This document shows, one piece after another, positions 30,096-38,308 of a stretch of DNA of 64,000 nt (position 1 is its first letter; each line of letters starts with the position of its first letter). The DNA comes from an uncultured Acidobacteriaceae bacterium. Lineage in GTDB: Bacteria; Acidobacteriota; Terriglobia; Terriglobales; Acidobacteriaceae. The notes below the pieces were generated by a model, which saw nothing but the letters and a program-made list of their open reading frames with translations, searched no databases and was not told the DNA's origin. The stretch lies in NCBI GenBank assembly GCA_903904755.1, contig CAIVDV010000008.1:1-64000 (forward strand), read 5' to 3'. The position numbers and the translations under genes are program-made.

Positions 30096-30251
30096 ATGCC
30101 CAAGCGCACATTTCAGCCCAACCGTCGCAAGCGCGTCAAGACCCACGGCTTCCGGGCCCGCATGAAGACCAAGAGCGGCGCAGCCGTTCTGAGCCGCCGT
30201 CGCGCGCAGGGACGCAAGCGCGTCGCCGTGAGCGCCGGCTTCCGCGACTAG
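30096..30251 (+). CDS. rpmH: 50S ribosomal protein L34
   Basis: 51 aa starting at ATG 30096 (AGGAG 9 nt upstream): [23 protein letters not shown] then the basic tail. Arg/Lys-rich as in all L34 proteins; slightly longer than the usual 44-46 aa. First gene of the conserved rpmH-rnpA-yidD-yidC order. Confidence 0.98.
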   Translation: MPKRTFQPNRRKRVKTHGFRARMKTKSGAAVLSRRRAQGRKRVAVSAGFRD

Positions 30252-30542
30252 TTGACAGCAGTTTGGAGTTGCCTGCCACGCGGGGAGACCTGTGGTGGCG
30301 GGCAAAGCTGACGTAACCGGACCCCTATGGGGTGCAGGCGGGAGCAGCCCAAGCTGGTGGCTCCGAGAGCGAAGAGCCGGGAGGCAGGATGCCCCGGCGG
30401 TTTGCAGAAGCCTGAAGAGACACTCCCCGCAGGAAGGCCCTGGCCTCTCATCCGGTATCCGGGTGGTACTTCCCGAGACGAGGCCGCCGTCCCCATGAAC
30501 CCAGAGAAGAAAATCGTGCCGGATGCCAACCGAGAGGGCGGC
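30252..30542 (+). ncRNA. Structured spacer between rpmH and rnpA, candidate RNA element
   Basis: Unusually long (about 290 nt) for the rpmH-rnpA junction and rich in possible hairpins: TTGCCTGCCAC (30270-30280) with GTGGTGGCGGGCAA (30293-30306); ACCCC/GGGGT around a 3-nt loop (30322-30334); GGCTC (30360-30364) with GAGCC (30375-30379); and GGCC-CT-GGCC and CCGG-TAT-CCGG further on. The rnpA frame is open back to 30327 but the encoded residues lack RnpA similarity. I do not recognise RNase P RNA, SRP RNA or 6S RNA signatures. Could be a processing or regulatory element; unproven. Confidence 0.3.
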
Positions 30543-30953
30543 ATGACGGCGCGCGATACCCGTTTGCGAAAACATGCGGAGTACCAGCGCGTGTACCAGG
30601 CGTCGCGGAAGCAGTTTTCCGGAGCGATGACGTGGTTTGCGGCGCGGCGTGAGGACAGTGGCGTTCGGACCGAGGTGACCGGACCCAGGGTGGGGCTGAC
30701 GGTGGGCAAGGTGCTGGGCAAGGCGGTGGACCGGAACCGGATCAAGCGGCGGATGCGGGCCGCGGTTCGGGCGAACCTGGGTGAACTGCCGGCGGGGGTG
30801 GATGTGATTCTGCACCCCAAGCGGCTGGTGCGGGATGCGGAATTCGGGAAACTTCAGAGCGAGGTTCAGCGTATCTTTCGTCAGGCGGCTGCGCAAGTAC
30901 GGGCAGCGGCGACCAGGGGCGGTGGAATACCCCCGGCAGAGAAGAAGGCATGA
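30543..30953 (+). CDS. rnpA: Ribonuclease P protein component
   Basis: 136 aa from ATG 30543 (GAGAGGG upstream); ATG 30495 would add 16 residues and is the main alternative. RLRKHAEYQRVYQASRKQF is the usual N-terminal helix/strand, GLTVGKVLGKAVDRNRIKRRMR contains the RNR-box that contacts RNase P RNA, and VILHPKRLVRDAEF follows. Basic, assists tRNA 5' processing. C-terminal Ala/Gly/Pro-rich tail. Stop overlaps the yidD start (ATGA). Confidence 0.95.
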   Translation: MTARDTRLRKHAEYQRVYQASRKQFSGAMTWFAARREDSGVRTEVTGPRVGLTVGKVLGKAVDRNRIKRRMRAAVRANLGELPAGVDVILHPKRLVRDAEFGKLQSEVQRIFRQAAAQVRAAATRGGGIPPAEKKA

Positions 30954-31219
30954 AGCGATTGCTGCTGGCAGGGGTGAAGGTTTACCGGGGGTGGATATCT
31001 CCGGCGTTGCATGCGGTGTTTCCGGGGGAGTGCGGGTACCGGCCGACCTGCTCAGAGTATGCGGCGGAGGCGATTGAGCTGTACGGTGCCTGGAAGGGTG
31101 GCCGGATGGCGATTTGGCGGATTCTGCGGTGCAATCCATGGACGCGGGGCGGGTTTGATCCGGTGCCATTGCCAGGGGTGGGCGAAAACTCACGACATCC
31201 TTACACGGGGCCCCGGTAA
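30950..31219 (+). CDS. yidD: Membrane protein insertion efficiency factor YidD
   Basis: 89 aa. Classic YidD: LLAGVKVYRGWISPALHAVFPGECGYRPTCSEYAAEAI...GAWKGGRMAIWRILRCNPWTRGGFDPVP, with the conserved three cysteines. A small amphipathic protein at the inner membrane that aids YidC-dependent insertion. Overlaps rnpA by 4 nt, indicating coupling; yidC follows 67 nt later. Confidence 0.97.
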   Translation: MKRLLLAGVKVYRGWISPALHAVFPGECGYRPTCSEYAAEAIELYGAWKGGRMAIWRILRCNPWTRGGFDPVPLPGVGENSRHPYTGPR

Positions 31220-31286
31220 CGACCCATTACCATAAGAAGACAACGGCATTTTCGGCGCTTGAGGCGCAGACGACAGGAATTGAACT

Positions 31287-33074
31287 TTGGCAGAGATTCG
31301 TAATCCCAATGCATCCCTTCAGGGACCGGGTGGCAACAGCGGTGGCGGCGGCGACAATCGTTCGCTGTTTGTGTTTATGGCGATTGCCCTGATGGCCCTG
31401 GTGGCCTTCCAGTACTTCACGGTGGCACCAGCGCAGCAGCAGCAGCAAGCCCAGCAACAGGCGGCGAGCCAGCAGGCAGCGGTGGCGACACCGATTGTGG
31501 CGATACCGGGCGCGGCACCGGCGGTGACGGCAGCCAGCGAGCAGACGACGGTGGTGGAAAACGAGCTGTACCGGATTACCTTTACGAATCGCGGCGCGCT
31601 GGTGAAGAGCTGGATTCTGAAGAAGTACAAGGACAGCAAGGGCAAGCCGCTGGACCTCGTTAACCAGGGAGCGGCAAAGAACTTTGGGTATCCGCTGAGC
31701 CTGTACACGTACGACCAGGGGCAGACGAATGAGCTGAACCAGGCGCTGTATGTGCCGAGCCAGACCGGCGCGGTGTCTGCGCCGGCAGGGATCAGCTTCC
31801 GCTACAGCAATGGCCCCTTGACGGTGACCAAGACGTTTGCCTTCAACGAGAGCTACGTGGTGGACGCAACGGTGGCGGTGACGCACGGTGGTGCCCCGGT
31901 TCGGGCTCTGCTGAGCTGGCCGAGCGGCCTGGGCGACGAGGAAGAGGCGCTGCAATACACGAAGAGCCTGTTTGCATGGTCGAGCGAGGGCAAGCGGGAT
32001 TCAACGGGCGCGAACAAGACGTGGTTTTCGCCAGGCGTGAGCGGACAGGGAACGCTGACCCAGAGCTACGACTATGTGGGCACGCTGGATTTGTATTTCG
32101 GTGCAGTTTTCCTGCCGAGTGTACCTTCGCGGGCGACGGTGGTGACCTTCAACAACGGGATGGATGTGCCTGTGGATTCGGCTCAGCCGCAGGGCAAGAG
32201 CTTCCATGCGAATGTGCTTGGATCTGCGATTGGCGACACAAGCGGCGTGACGCATACACGGCTGTTTGCGGGACCGCTGCAGTTTGATGTGCTGGGCGGA
32301 GTGCATACGGCGGCGGCAGACGGCAGCGCGAACGGGCAGGACCTGAAGCAACTGATCCAGTTTGGCTGGCTGAAGATTATTGCCGAGCCGCTTTTCTGGC
32401 TTCTGAAGCTGGTGCATGGGTACGTGGGCAACTGGGGCTGGGCGATTGTGATTGTGACGATCGTGTTCAATGTGGCGATGCTGCCGACGCGTATCTCGAT
32501 GATGAAGTCGAGCCTGAAGATGGCGCGGGTTGCGCCGAAGATGGACGCGATCAAGCGGAAGTACGCGAACCTGAAGGCGACCGACCCGAAGCGAGCCGAG
32601 CAGAACACGGAGACGATGGAGCTGTACAAGCAGGAGGGGATCAACCCTTATGGCAGCTGTTTGCCAATGCTGGTGCAGATGCCGCTGTTTTTTGCATACT
32701 ACCGGGTGCTGGCGAATGTAATTGAGCTTCGTCAGGCGACGTGGGGATGGTTGCCGAACCTGTCGGCAGCGGATCCCTATCATATTCTGCCAATCGTGAT
32801 CATCATCAGCATGTTCCTGGTGCAATTCATCAGCCCGGCTCCGGGTATGGACAAGTCGCAGAGACGGATGATGGCGTTTATGATGCCGGCGGTGTTTGGT
32901 GTATCGATGTGGAACTTTGCCTCGGGCCTGGCGCTGTACTGGTGCACGGGCAACCTGCTGAACCTTGGCATCCAGTTGATGATGAACCAGAGCTCGATGG
33001 GCCGGGAGCTGCATGCGGCGGCGGCCAAGCGTGCGACCAAGGGACAGAGCAAGACAATCCAGGGCCGGCGGTAA
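31287..33074 (+). CDS. yidC: Membrane protein insertase YidC
   Basis: 595 aa. TTG start at 31287 with ACAGGAA 9 nt upstream. N-terminal span around 27-45 (LFVFMAIALMALVAF), a Gln/Ala-rich linker (QQQQQAQQQ), a large periplasmic beta domain about 85-355 (YRITFTNRGALVKSW), and the conserved five-span insertase core about 365-575 (WGWAIVIVTIVFNVAMLP, NPYGSCLPMLVQMPLFFAYYRVL, LALYWCTGNLLN). Gram-negative length. Inserts membrane proteins with or without Sec. Ends the rpmH operon, followed by a terminator. Confidence 0.97.
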   Translation: MAEIRNPNASLQGPGGNSGGGGDNRSLFVFMAIALMALVAFQYFTVAPAQQQQQAQQQAASQQAAVATPIVAIPGAAPAVTAASEQTTVVENELYRITFTNRGALVKSWILKKYKDSKGKPLDLVNQGAAKNFGYPLSLYTYDQGQTNELNQALYVPSQTGAVSAPAGISFRYSNGPLTVTKTFAFNESYVVDATVAVTHGGAPVRALLSWPSGLGDEEEALQYTKSLFAWSSEGKRDSTGANKTWFSPGVSGQGTLTQSYDYVGTLDLYFGAVFLPSVPSRATVVTFNNGMDVPVDSAQPQGKSFHANVLGSAIGDTSGVTHTRLFAGPLQFDVLGGVHTAAADGSANGQDLKQLIQFGWLKIIAEPLFWLLKLVHGYVGNWGWAIVIVTIVFNVAMLPTRISMMKSSLKMARVAPKMDAIKRKYANLKATDPKRAEQNTETMELYKQEGINPYGSCLPMLVQMPLFFAYYRVLANVIELRQATWGWLPNLSAADPYHILPIVIIISMFLVQFISPAPGMDKSQRRMMAFMMPAVFGVSMWNFASGLALYWCTGNLLNLGIQLMMNQSSMGRELHAAAAKRATKGQSKTIQGRR

Positions 33075-33097
33075 GCCGGAAGAGCAACAGAGGGAGC

Positions 33098-33133
33098 CCC
33101 GTTCCGGCAGATGCCGGGGCGGGTTTTTCTTTT
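33098..33133 (+). terminator. Intrinsic terminator after yidC
   Basis: 11-bp stem CCCGTTCCGGC (33098-33108) / GCCGGGGCGGG (33113-33123) with two G-U pairs, loop AGAT, then TTTTTCTTTT. Confidence 0.88.
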
Positions 33134-33230
33134 GGAGGGGAGGGGGCGAGCACCAAAAAGAATCCGGCACCGGAGATGCCGGAGCCGGAAGGGGGGAAGC
33201 TTTTGGTACAGGGAGAACTTGAGGCGCGGG

Positions 33231-33665
33231 TTAGCCGATGACGCCGGATGCGTCGACAAAATCAGAGAAAGCCTCGCGGGCGGCGCGGATCTCCTGGGCG
33301 AGGACCTGAAGGACACGGAACATGACCATAGGCTGGCCCTGCATGATGGCGAGGAAATCCTCACTGCGGACAAAACTGATGCGCGCGTTGAGCTGGGCTT
33401 TGGCGGTGAGCGAATACGGTTTGTTGCCGATGACGGCGGGGAGGCCGAGGAGCGAGCCTGCGCCTGCGACGGTGCGGAGGGTGATCTCGTCGCCAGAGTT
33501 CATGCTGAGGGCAACGGAACCCTCGTGGAGGATGTAAACTCCGGCCGGCTGATCTCCCTGGTGAAAGAGGATGCGGTCGTGGGAGAGCGTAATGGCCCGT
33601 GACCGGGGCGCCAGTTCTCTGAGAAGACTGGGGTCGGCAACAAAGGTGGAGTTATCTTTCGTCAA
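33231..33665 (-). CDS. Stand-alone cyclic-nucleotide-binding-domain protein
   Basis: 144 aa, TTG start at 33665 with AAGGAG nine nt upstream. It is the Crp/Fnr-type beta-roll only: LSHDRILFHQGDQPAGVYILHEGSVAL and GAGSLLGLPAVIGNKPYSLTAKA, then a C helix. There is no helix-turn-helix, so unlike Crp/Fnr it cannot bind DNA by itself. Probably a sensory module acting through a partner. Converges on yidC. Ligand is not predictable: the phosphate-binding RxS of cAMP receptors is absent. Confidence 0.82.
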   Translation of the reverse strand: MTKDNSTFVADPSLLRELAPRSRAITLSHDRILFHQGDQPAGVYILHEGSVALSMNSGDEITLRTVAGAGSLLGLPAVIGNKPYSLTAKAQLNARISFVRSEDFLAIMQGQPMVMFRVLQVLAQEIRAAREAFSDFVDASGVIG

Positions 33666-33876
33666 TGTGAGTCTCCTTCTGCCGGCCCGGGGGGATGAGC
33701 GTGCAGACCGGCGGCCTGAGGGCTGCCTGTCGCCAAATCTTTACAAGAGATGGGAGGCATAACTGTGACGAGTGTCACTGAGGGGAGGTCAGATGACGGT
33801 GGGATGACAGGATGGGGTGGGAAGGCGCCCCACATCCGGGAGCCGGGACATGGGGCAGCTTGGGTGGTGAGGCGGA

Positions 33877-36800
33877 TTATTTTGCAGGGGGGGTGAGTGC
33901 CTTGAGGTGCATTTGGGCGAGGACCCAGGTGTCACCGGGGCTGATGATGCCGGGGGGCTTTTCGACGTGGAGGAAGGCCTGGATAGCGGCGTCGGGCAGA
34001 CCGTACTGCTCGTAGATGGCGCCGAGACCGAACCAGATGGAGGAGTCGGGCAGGGGGAGCGAGTTTGCGTTCATGGCCTTGAGGAGGAGTTCGTGCGCCT
34101 CGCGGGTTTTGCCCTGGGCGGCGTAGATGCAGGCGAGGGTGTGGAGGACGGCGTAGCTTTCGCCCTTGGTGAGCATGTTGGACTTCTGGGCGGCTTCGAC
34201 GGCCTTGTCATCAACGTGGTTATCGAAGAGGCTCTCCCAGGCGTAGTTGTTGTAGTCACCTTCGGTAGCTTTGCCGGTGTCGAAGACTTTCTGGTCGAAC
34301 TCGCGGGCGCGGGCGAAGTTGCCTTCGTACTCGGCCTCGAGGCCCTTGAGGCGCAGGAGAATCTCGTCTTTGGGGTGCTTTTTGAGCTGCTCGTCGAGGA
34401 GGGCGTTCCAGTCGTTCCAATCCTTGAGGAGGGCATCGGCGGTGCCGGCGTCACCGAGGGCTACGTGGGAGGAGGGGTATTTCTTGAGGAGAACGGCGGC
34501 GGCGGCGCGAGCCTGCGGACCGTCCTGAACGGCTGCGTAGCCGTTGGTGAGGATGAGCGCGAGGTTGATCCGATCGTCGTCGCTGGTGGCCTTGTCAAAG
34601 ATGGCCTTGAGTTTGGGCAGCAGCGGTTTGATCTCCGGGGTGTCGTCGATGAGGGAGGCTGCTGCGATTTCCATGGCCTCGTGGCCGCTGGTTTCGCCGG
34701 TGGTCCAAAAGCGCGGGAGTTCCGGGCCGGCGAGGGGGTCGTCGCCTCCGCCGCGGTGGAGCTGATCGCGTTGCCAGTCGAGAAGAGATTTGGCCTCTGT
34801 GTCGCGGCCTTTGGAGAGGAGGTAGAGGGCGTAGTTGCCGACCTCGGAGGAGGTTGAGCCGTCGGAGACGACCTTGAAGCCCCCTTCGTCGCGGGAGACG
34901 AAGATTTGCTGGGTTTGGGAACCGAGGCTTTCCATGGAGACGCGATAACCGGTCTTGTCGTCGCCCTCTGAGGTGAACTTCATGCTGCCGGCAAGAAGGT
35001 CGAGGACGACGGAGTCAGTGAGGTCCATCTGGCTGGCTAGGGAGTGGACGAGGCCGATGCCCTGGCTGGCCTTCTCGATGTTGCGCTTCCAGGCTTCGTC
35101 AGAGGCGTAGGCGTGGCGGGCGACGAACTGGGCCGCATTGGCCTCAGTGACTTCGCCGGAGAAGAAGGCAATCATCATGCGCTGGGCGGCGCTGGCGGGG
35201 TTGGTGGCGGGCAGGTATTCGCCCTTCCAGCGGGTCAGGTTTTTGAAGAGTTCGATTTGCTGGGTAGTTTGGGCGGAGTCGGACTGGCCCTCAACGCCGG
35301 CTGCCATGATTTCCGTGGCAGGGCCGTAGATGTGCATCTGGAGGAGCTGGGCACCGGCGGAGGCGAGGGCGGCGGTGCGACCCTCAGAGCCCCCGGAGAG
35401 ATGCTCAGCGCGTGCGATACCTGCCTTGACGCCGTGGAGGGCGGTGGTGGCGGCGACGGCCATGCCATCGCGGGATTTGGAGGAGGAGAGCTTGGCGAGT
35501 TCGTCGAGGAGGACCTGATATTGGCCACCGTAGAGGAGGTCAAAGAGGAGGTTGTCCTGATACTCCTCGCCGGTCTCCTTGTCCTTTTCGGTGAGGGCGC
35601 GGTACTCGGCTACGGCGTCCTTGAGGGGTGCGCCTTCGCCGTAGCGCTCGCCTTTCTGGTTGTACTCCTGAATGATGGCGAGGTTGATGCGAGTGACGTT
35701 CTCTTCGGGGTCGAGGTCCTTGGATTTGACGAATGCGTCGTGGGCGCACTGCCAGTCAAAGCCCTGGGCGTAGCGGACGCCGATCTGGTTGAACTCGCAG
35801 ACCCAGCCCAAGATGCGCCAGGCGACGGCGGATTTGGGATCGAGTTTGGTAGCTTTTTCCGCTTCGGCGCGGGCGCGGTCGCCGACGCCGGCCTGGAGGA
35901 GGGTGTAGGCCATCTGGGTGTGGTGGAGGGCCTCGTCGGGGTGATGGGCAATGAGGTCGGCATCGGCGGCGAGGGCCTCGCGGGTTTTGCCGGCGGCGAG
36001 CAGGCGCGCACCGACCTGGTCGAAGAGGACCATGACCATGTCCTGCTTGTAGGCGGCGAGGACGGCATCGCGAAGGGCGAGGGCCTGGGCGAGGGTGTAG
36101 GTGCCGGGGCCGGAGTTGAAGCGGAGGGTGGCGTGGACGACGCCGTCGGCACCGGTCTCAAAGTGCTGGGAGTAGGTGGCGGGGCCCATGGGGACGGTTT
36201 TGTTTTCGGGCATGGCGCGTGGCTCAAAGCCCTCAGGCGGATAGATGTTGTAGCGCCACTCGGTGAGGAAGGGGTGAACCTGGTACTCGGTGGTGCGGGC
36301 AGCTTCGGACTTTTTGCGGTCTTCTTCCTGCTGGGGGGTGAGTTTTTGGCCGGCAGGAGCGGGGTCGCGGCGGAACCACTCGGGGAGGCGTCCCCAGACC
36401 CAGTAGAAGGGGATGGCTACGGCACCGTCATCAATGTCGGTATTGGCACGCTTGGCCTCGGCAACTTTGAGGCGGAGGAAGAAGGGCTTGGTGAAGTCGC
36501 GCCCATCGCCGTGCTCGATGCTGGCGAGGGTTTTGGCGAGGTAGACGCTCTTGATGTAGCGGTCGAGTTCGTTGCGGGATTCCTTGGTTTCCTGGCCGCC
36601 GTAGCTGGAGCGGTAGGTTTCGTCGATGTCGCCGTGGGTGTCAGAGGCTTCCGTGAACTCGGCGGGGCCGTTGGGGGCCATGCGGACGTCGCGGGTTTCA
36701 GTGATGGCGTCATCTTCCGGAGAGCCGACGGGGGTGCGGGTGAGGCTGGTGGTGTTGTCGGCGACGATGAGTGCGAGGCGGTCGCGATCCGCGGCGGGGA

Positions 36801-38076
36801 GGGTGCCGACCTGGGCATACTCAGCTGTGGCATCAATCCAAAGCTCGGTGCCGCCTTTTTTGTCGGCGGGGACGTAAGTGATGGCGTGGTCAAACTGGTT
36901 CATGCCGGGAAGTTCCGGGGTGACATCGGGACCGTAGCCGGGGTTGAGCAGGACCATGTGCGCCTCAATGCCGGCGGCGCGGAGGAGGGCGACGAGGAAG
37001 GCGGCCTTGTCTTTGCAGTCGCCGTAGTGGCGCTTGAGAACCTCGGCAGCGGTTTGGGGCTGGAGTGCGGCCTCACCGAACTCGATCCCGGTATAGCGAA
37101 CGTCGGCATGGAGGCGTGAGACGATGGCCTGAATGGTGGCGAGGCGGCCGGGCCCCTGGGTGACGAGGTTGGCGGGGAGCATGGACTGGACGCTGGCGGG
37201 GAGGATTTGCGGCTCAGCGAGCTGAGAGTAGGTTCGGGCGACGGCGGCCCAGGACTCGCCGGTAGAGAACTCAACAAGGGGACGGAGGCGGATGTGGGTG
37301 GAGAGGTTGACGTCGTTGTTGACGTAGGCGGGCTGGGCGGCCTGGTCGAAGACGAGGTGGCGGATGCCGTTGTCTTCGGTGCTGGAGACGGCGAGCTGGG
37401 GCAGGAGCTTGACCTTGTAGTCGAAGTGGAGGCCCTTGGGAACATCGATGAGGAGCTGGGAGCGGGTGATGGGGACACTGCGATTGAAGAAACGGCGATA
37501 GATGCCGCCGCCGGAGAAGAAGGGCGCCTTGTCTTCGACATAGGCCTCTTCCTCAACGATTGCGCCGACGGTGAGGCCGGGCAGAGGGGCTTTGCGGATC
37601 CGTGCGTCGGAGTAAGTGCCTTCGTCCTGGGCGCTGGCGGGGCCGTCGGTGATGGTTTTCTGGTCCAGCTCTGAGACCTTGCCATCGGGAGTGAAGACGC
37701 GGGCGTGGATTTCAGGCTGGTTCTGGTACCAGGCCTCCCAGCGAATGCTGGTTTCGCCCCAGCCACGGACGGCGGCCTCAGTCTCAATGCGGTAGACCAT
37801 GGAGTGGCGGAGGGTGATGCGGCCATCAGGCTGGAGGGTGTAGGCATCGCGCTCGTAGAGTATGGTGGCGGGCATGTACTTCTCAGCCGAGACGGCGGCG
37901 GCGGCCTTGCGGAGGTCGTCGGGCGGGGCTGAGAAGGCGGGGCCGACCAGGGGCCAGGTGGAAGAAACGGCTGGGGCAGGAGGGGTTTGAGCCGAGGCGG
38001 AAATGGCACCAAAAGCAAGTAGGAAAGAGAGCGGGAGGCTGGACCACACAGGAGATGAGAAGAGGCCGGAGCGCAT
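33877..38076 (-). CDS. DUF3857 / transglutaminase-like / TPR periplasmic protein
   Basis: 1399 aa; ATG 38076 with AAGGA upstream and a signal peptide (1-29). Order: DUF3857 about 60-240 (ETSIRWEAWYQNQPEIHARVFTPDGKV-like, kept short), transglutaminase-like core about 290-420 with a complete triad Cys353 (YGDCKDKA), His397 (FDHAITY) and Asp413 (WIDATA), a beta domain to about 660, then helical TPR-like repeats about 690-820 and 1170-1390 (LLKAMNANSLPLPDSSIWFGLGAIYEQYGL near the end). Such proteins are common in Bacteroidetes and Acidobacteria; the triad suggests an active cysteine hydrolase or cross-linking enzyme on peptides. Long C-terminal TPR array is more extended than in the typical 600-700-aa members. 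Confidence 0.85.
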   Translation of the reverse strand: MRSGLFSSPVWSSLPLSFLLAFGAISASAQTPPAPAVSSTWPLVGPAFSAPPDDLRKAAAAVSAEKYMPATILYERDAYTLQPDGRITLRHSMVYRIETEAAVRGWGETSIRWEAWYQNQPEIHARVFTPDGKVSELDQKTITDGPASAQDEGTYSDARIRKAPLPGLTVGAIVEEEAYVEDKAPFFSGGGIYRRFFNRSVPITRSQLLIDVPKGLHFDYKVKLLPQLAVSSTEDNGIRHLVFDQAAQPAYVNNDVNLSTHIRLRPLVEFSTGESWAAVARTYSQLAEPQILPASVQSMLPANLVTQGPGRLATIQAIVSRLHADVRYTGIEFGEAALQPQTAAEVLKRHYGDCKDKAAFLVALLRAAGIEAHMVLLNPGYGPDVTPELPGMNQFDHAITYVPADKKGGTELWIDATAEYAQVGTLPAADRDRLALIVADNTTSLTRTPVGSPEDDAITETRDVRMAPNGPAEFTEASDTHGDIDETYRSSYGGQETKESRNELDRYIKSVYLAKTLASIEHGDGRDFTKPFFLRLKVAEAKRANTDIDDGAVAIPFYWVWGRLPEWFRRDPAPAGQKLTPQQEEDRKKSEAARTTEYQVHPFLTEWRYNIYPPEGFEPRAMPENKTVPMGPATYSQHFETGADGVVHATLRFNSGPGTYTLAQALALRDAVLAAYKQDMVMVLFDQVGARLLAAGKTREALAADADLIAHHPDEALHHTQMAYTLLQAGVGDRARAEAEKATKLDPKSAVAWRILGWVCEFNQIGVRYAQGFDWQCAHDAFVKSKDLDPEENVTRINLAIIQEYNQKGERYGEGAPLKDAVAEYRALTEKDKETGEEYQDNLLFDLLYGGQYQVLLDELAKLSSSKSRDGMAVAATTALHGVKAGIARAEHLSGGSEGRTAALASAGAQLLQMHIYGPATEIMAAGVEGQSDSAQTTQQIELFKNLTRWKGEYLPATNPASAAQRMMIAFFSGEVTEANAAQFVARHAYASDEAWKRNIEKASQGIGLVHSLASQMDLTDSVVLDLLAGSMKFTSEGDDKTGYRVSMESLGSQTQQIFVSRDEGGFKVVSDGSTSSEVGNYALYLLSKGRDTEAKSLLDWQRDQLHRGGGDDPLAGPELPRFWTTGETSGHEAMEIAAASLIDDTPEIKPLLPKLKAIFDKATSDDDRINLALILTNGYAAVQDGPQARAAAAVLLKKYPSSHVALGDAGTADALLKDWNDWNALLDEQLKKHPKDEILLRLKGLEAEYEGNFARAREFDQKVFDTGKATEGDYNNYAWESLFDNHVDDKAVEAAQKSNMLTKGESYAVLHTLACIYAAQGKTREAHELLLKAMNANSLPLPDSSIWFGLGAIYEQYGLPDAAIQAFLHVEKPPGIISPGDTWVLAQMHLKALTPPAK

Positions 38077-38308
38077 GAGCGAGTCCTTCAGGAGAAGTTT
38101 GGAGGTGATGGCGAAATCCCAGTAATTCTACTCTCGGGCAAGGGCGGAACTGTTGGCATTTGTGCAGAAAGCAGCGTCGAAGCAACAACGGACCGGAATA
38201 GCAGAAATGGATGAGGTGAATGGGAAAGTGCCGCTGCAGATGGGTTTTCCGATAGAGTGTGGGAATTGAGTCTGAGAACTGCGCGGAAGCGCGCTGAGGA
38301 GCCTACGA

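Noticed and set aside
30252-30542. RNase P RNA or SRP RNA in the rpmH-rnpA spacer
   Set aside because: No universally conserved RNase P or SRP core motifs could be found; left as an unnamed structured element.
30327-30542. Thermus-like N-terminal extension of RnpA
   Set aside because: The upstream residues have no RnpA similarity and good downstream starts exist; kept only as an alternative.
35044-37119. A 691-codon plus-strand frame opposite the DUF3857 gene
   Set aside because: Low-complexity Gly/Val/Glu-rich product, antisense to a well-supported protein with a catalytic triad.
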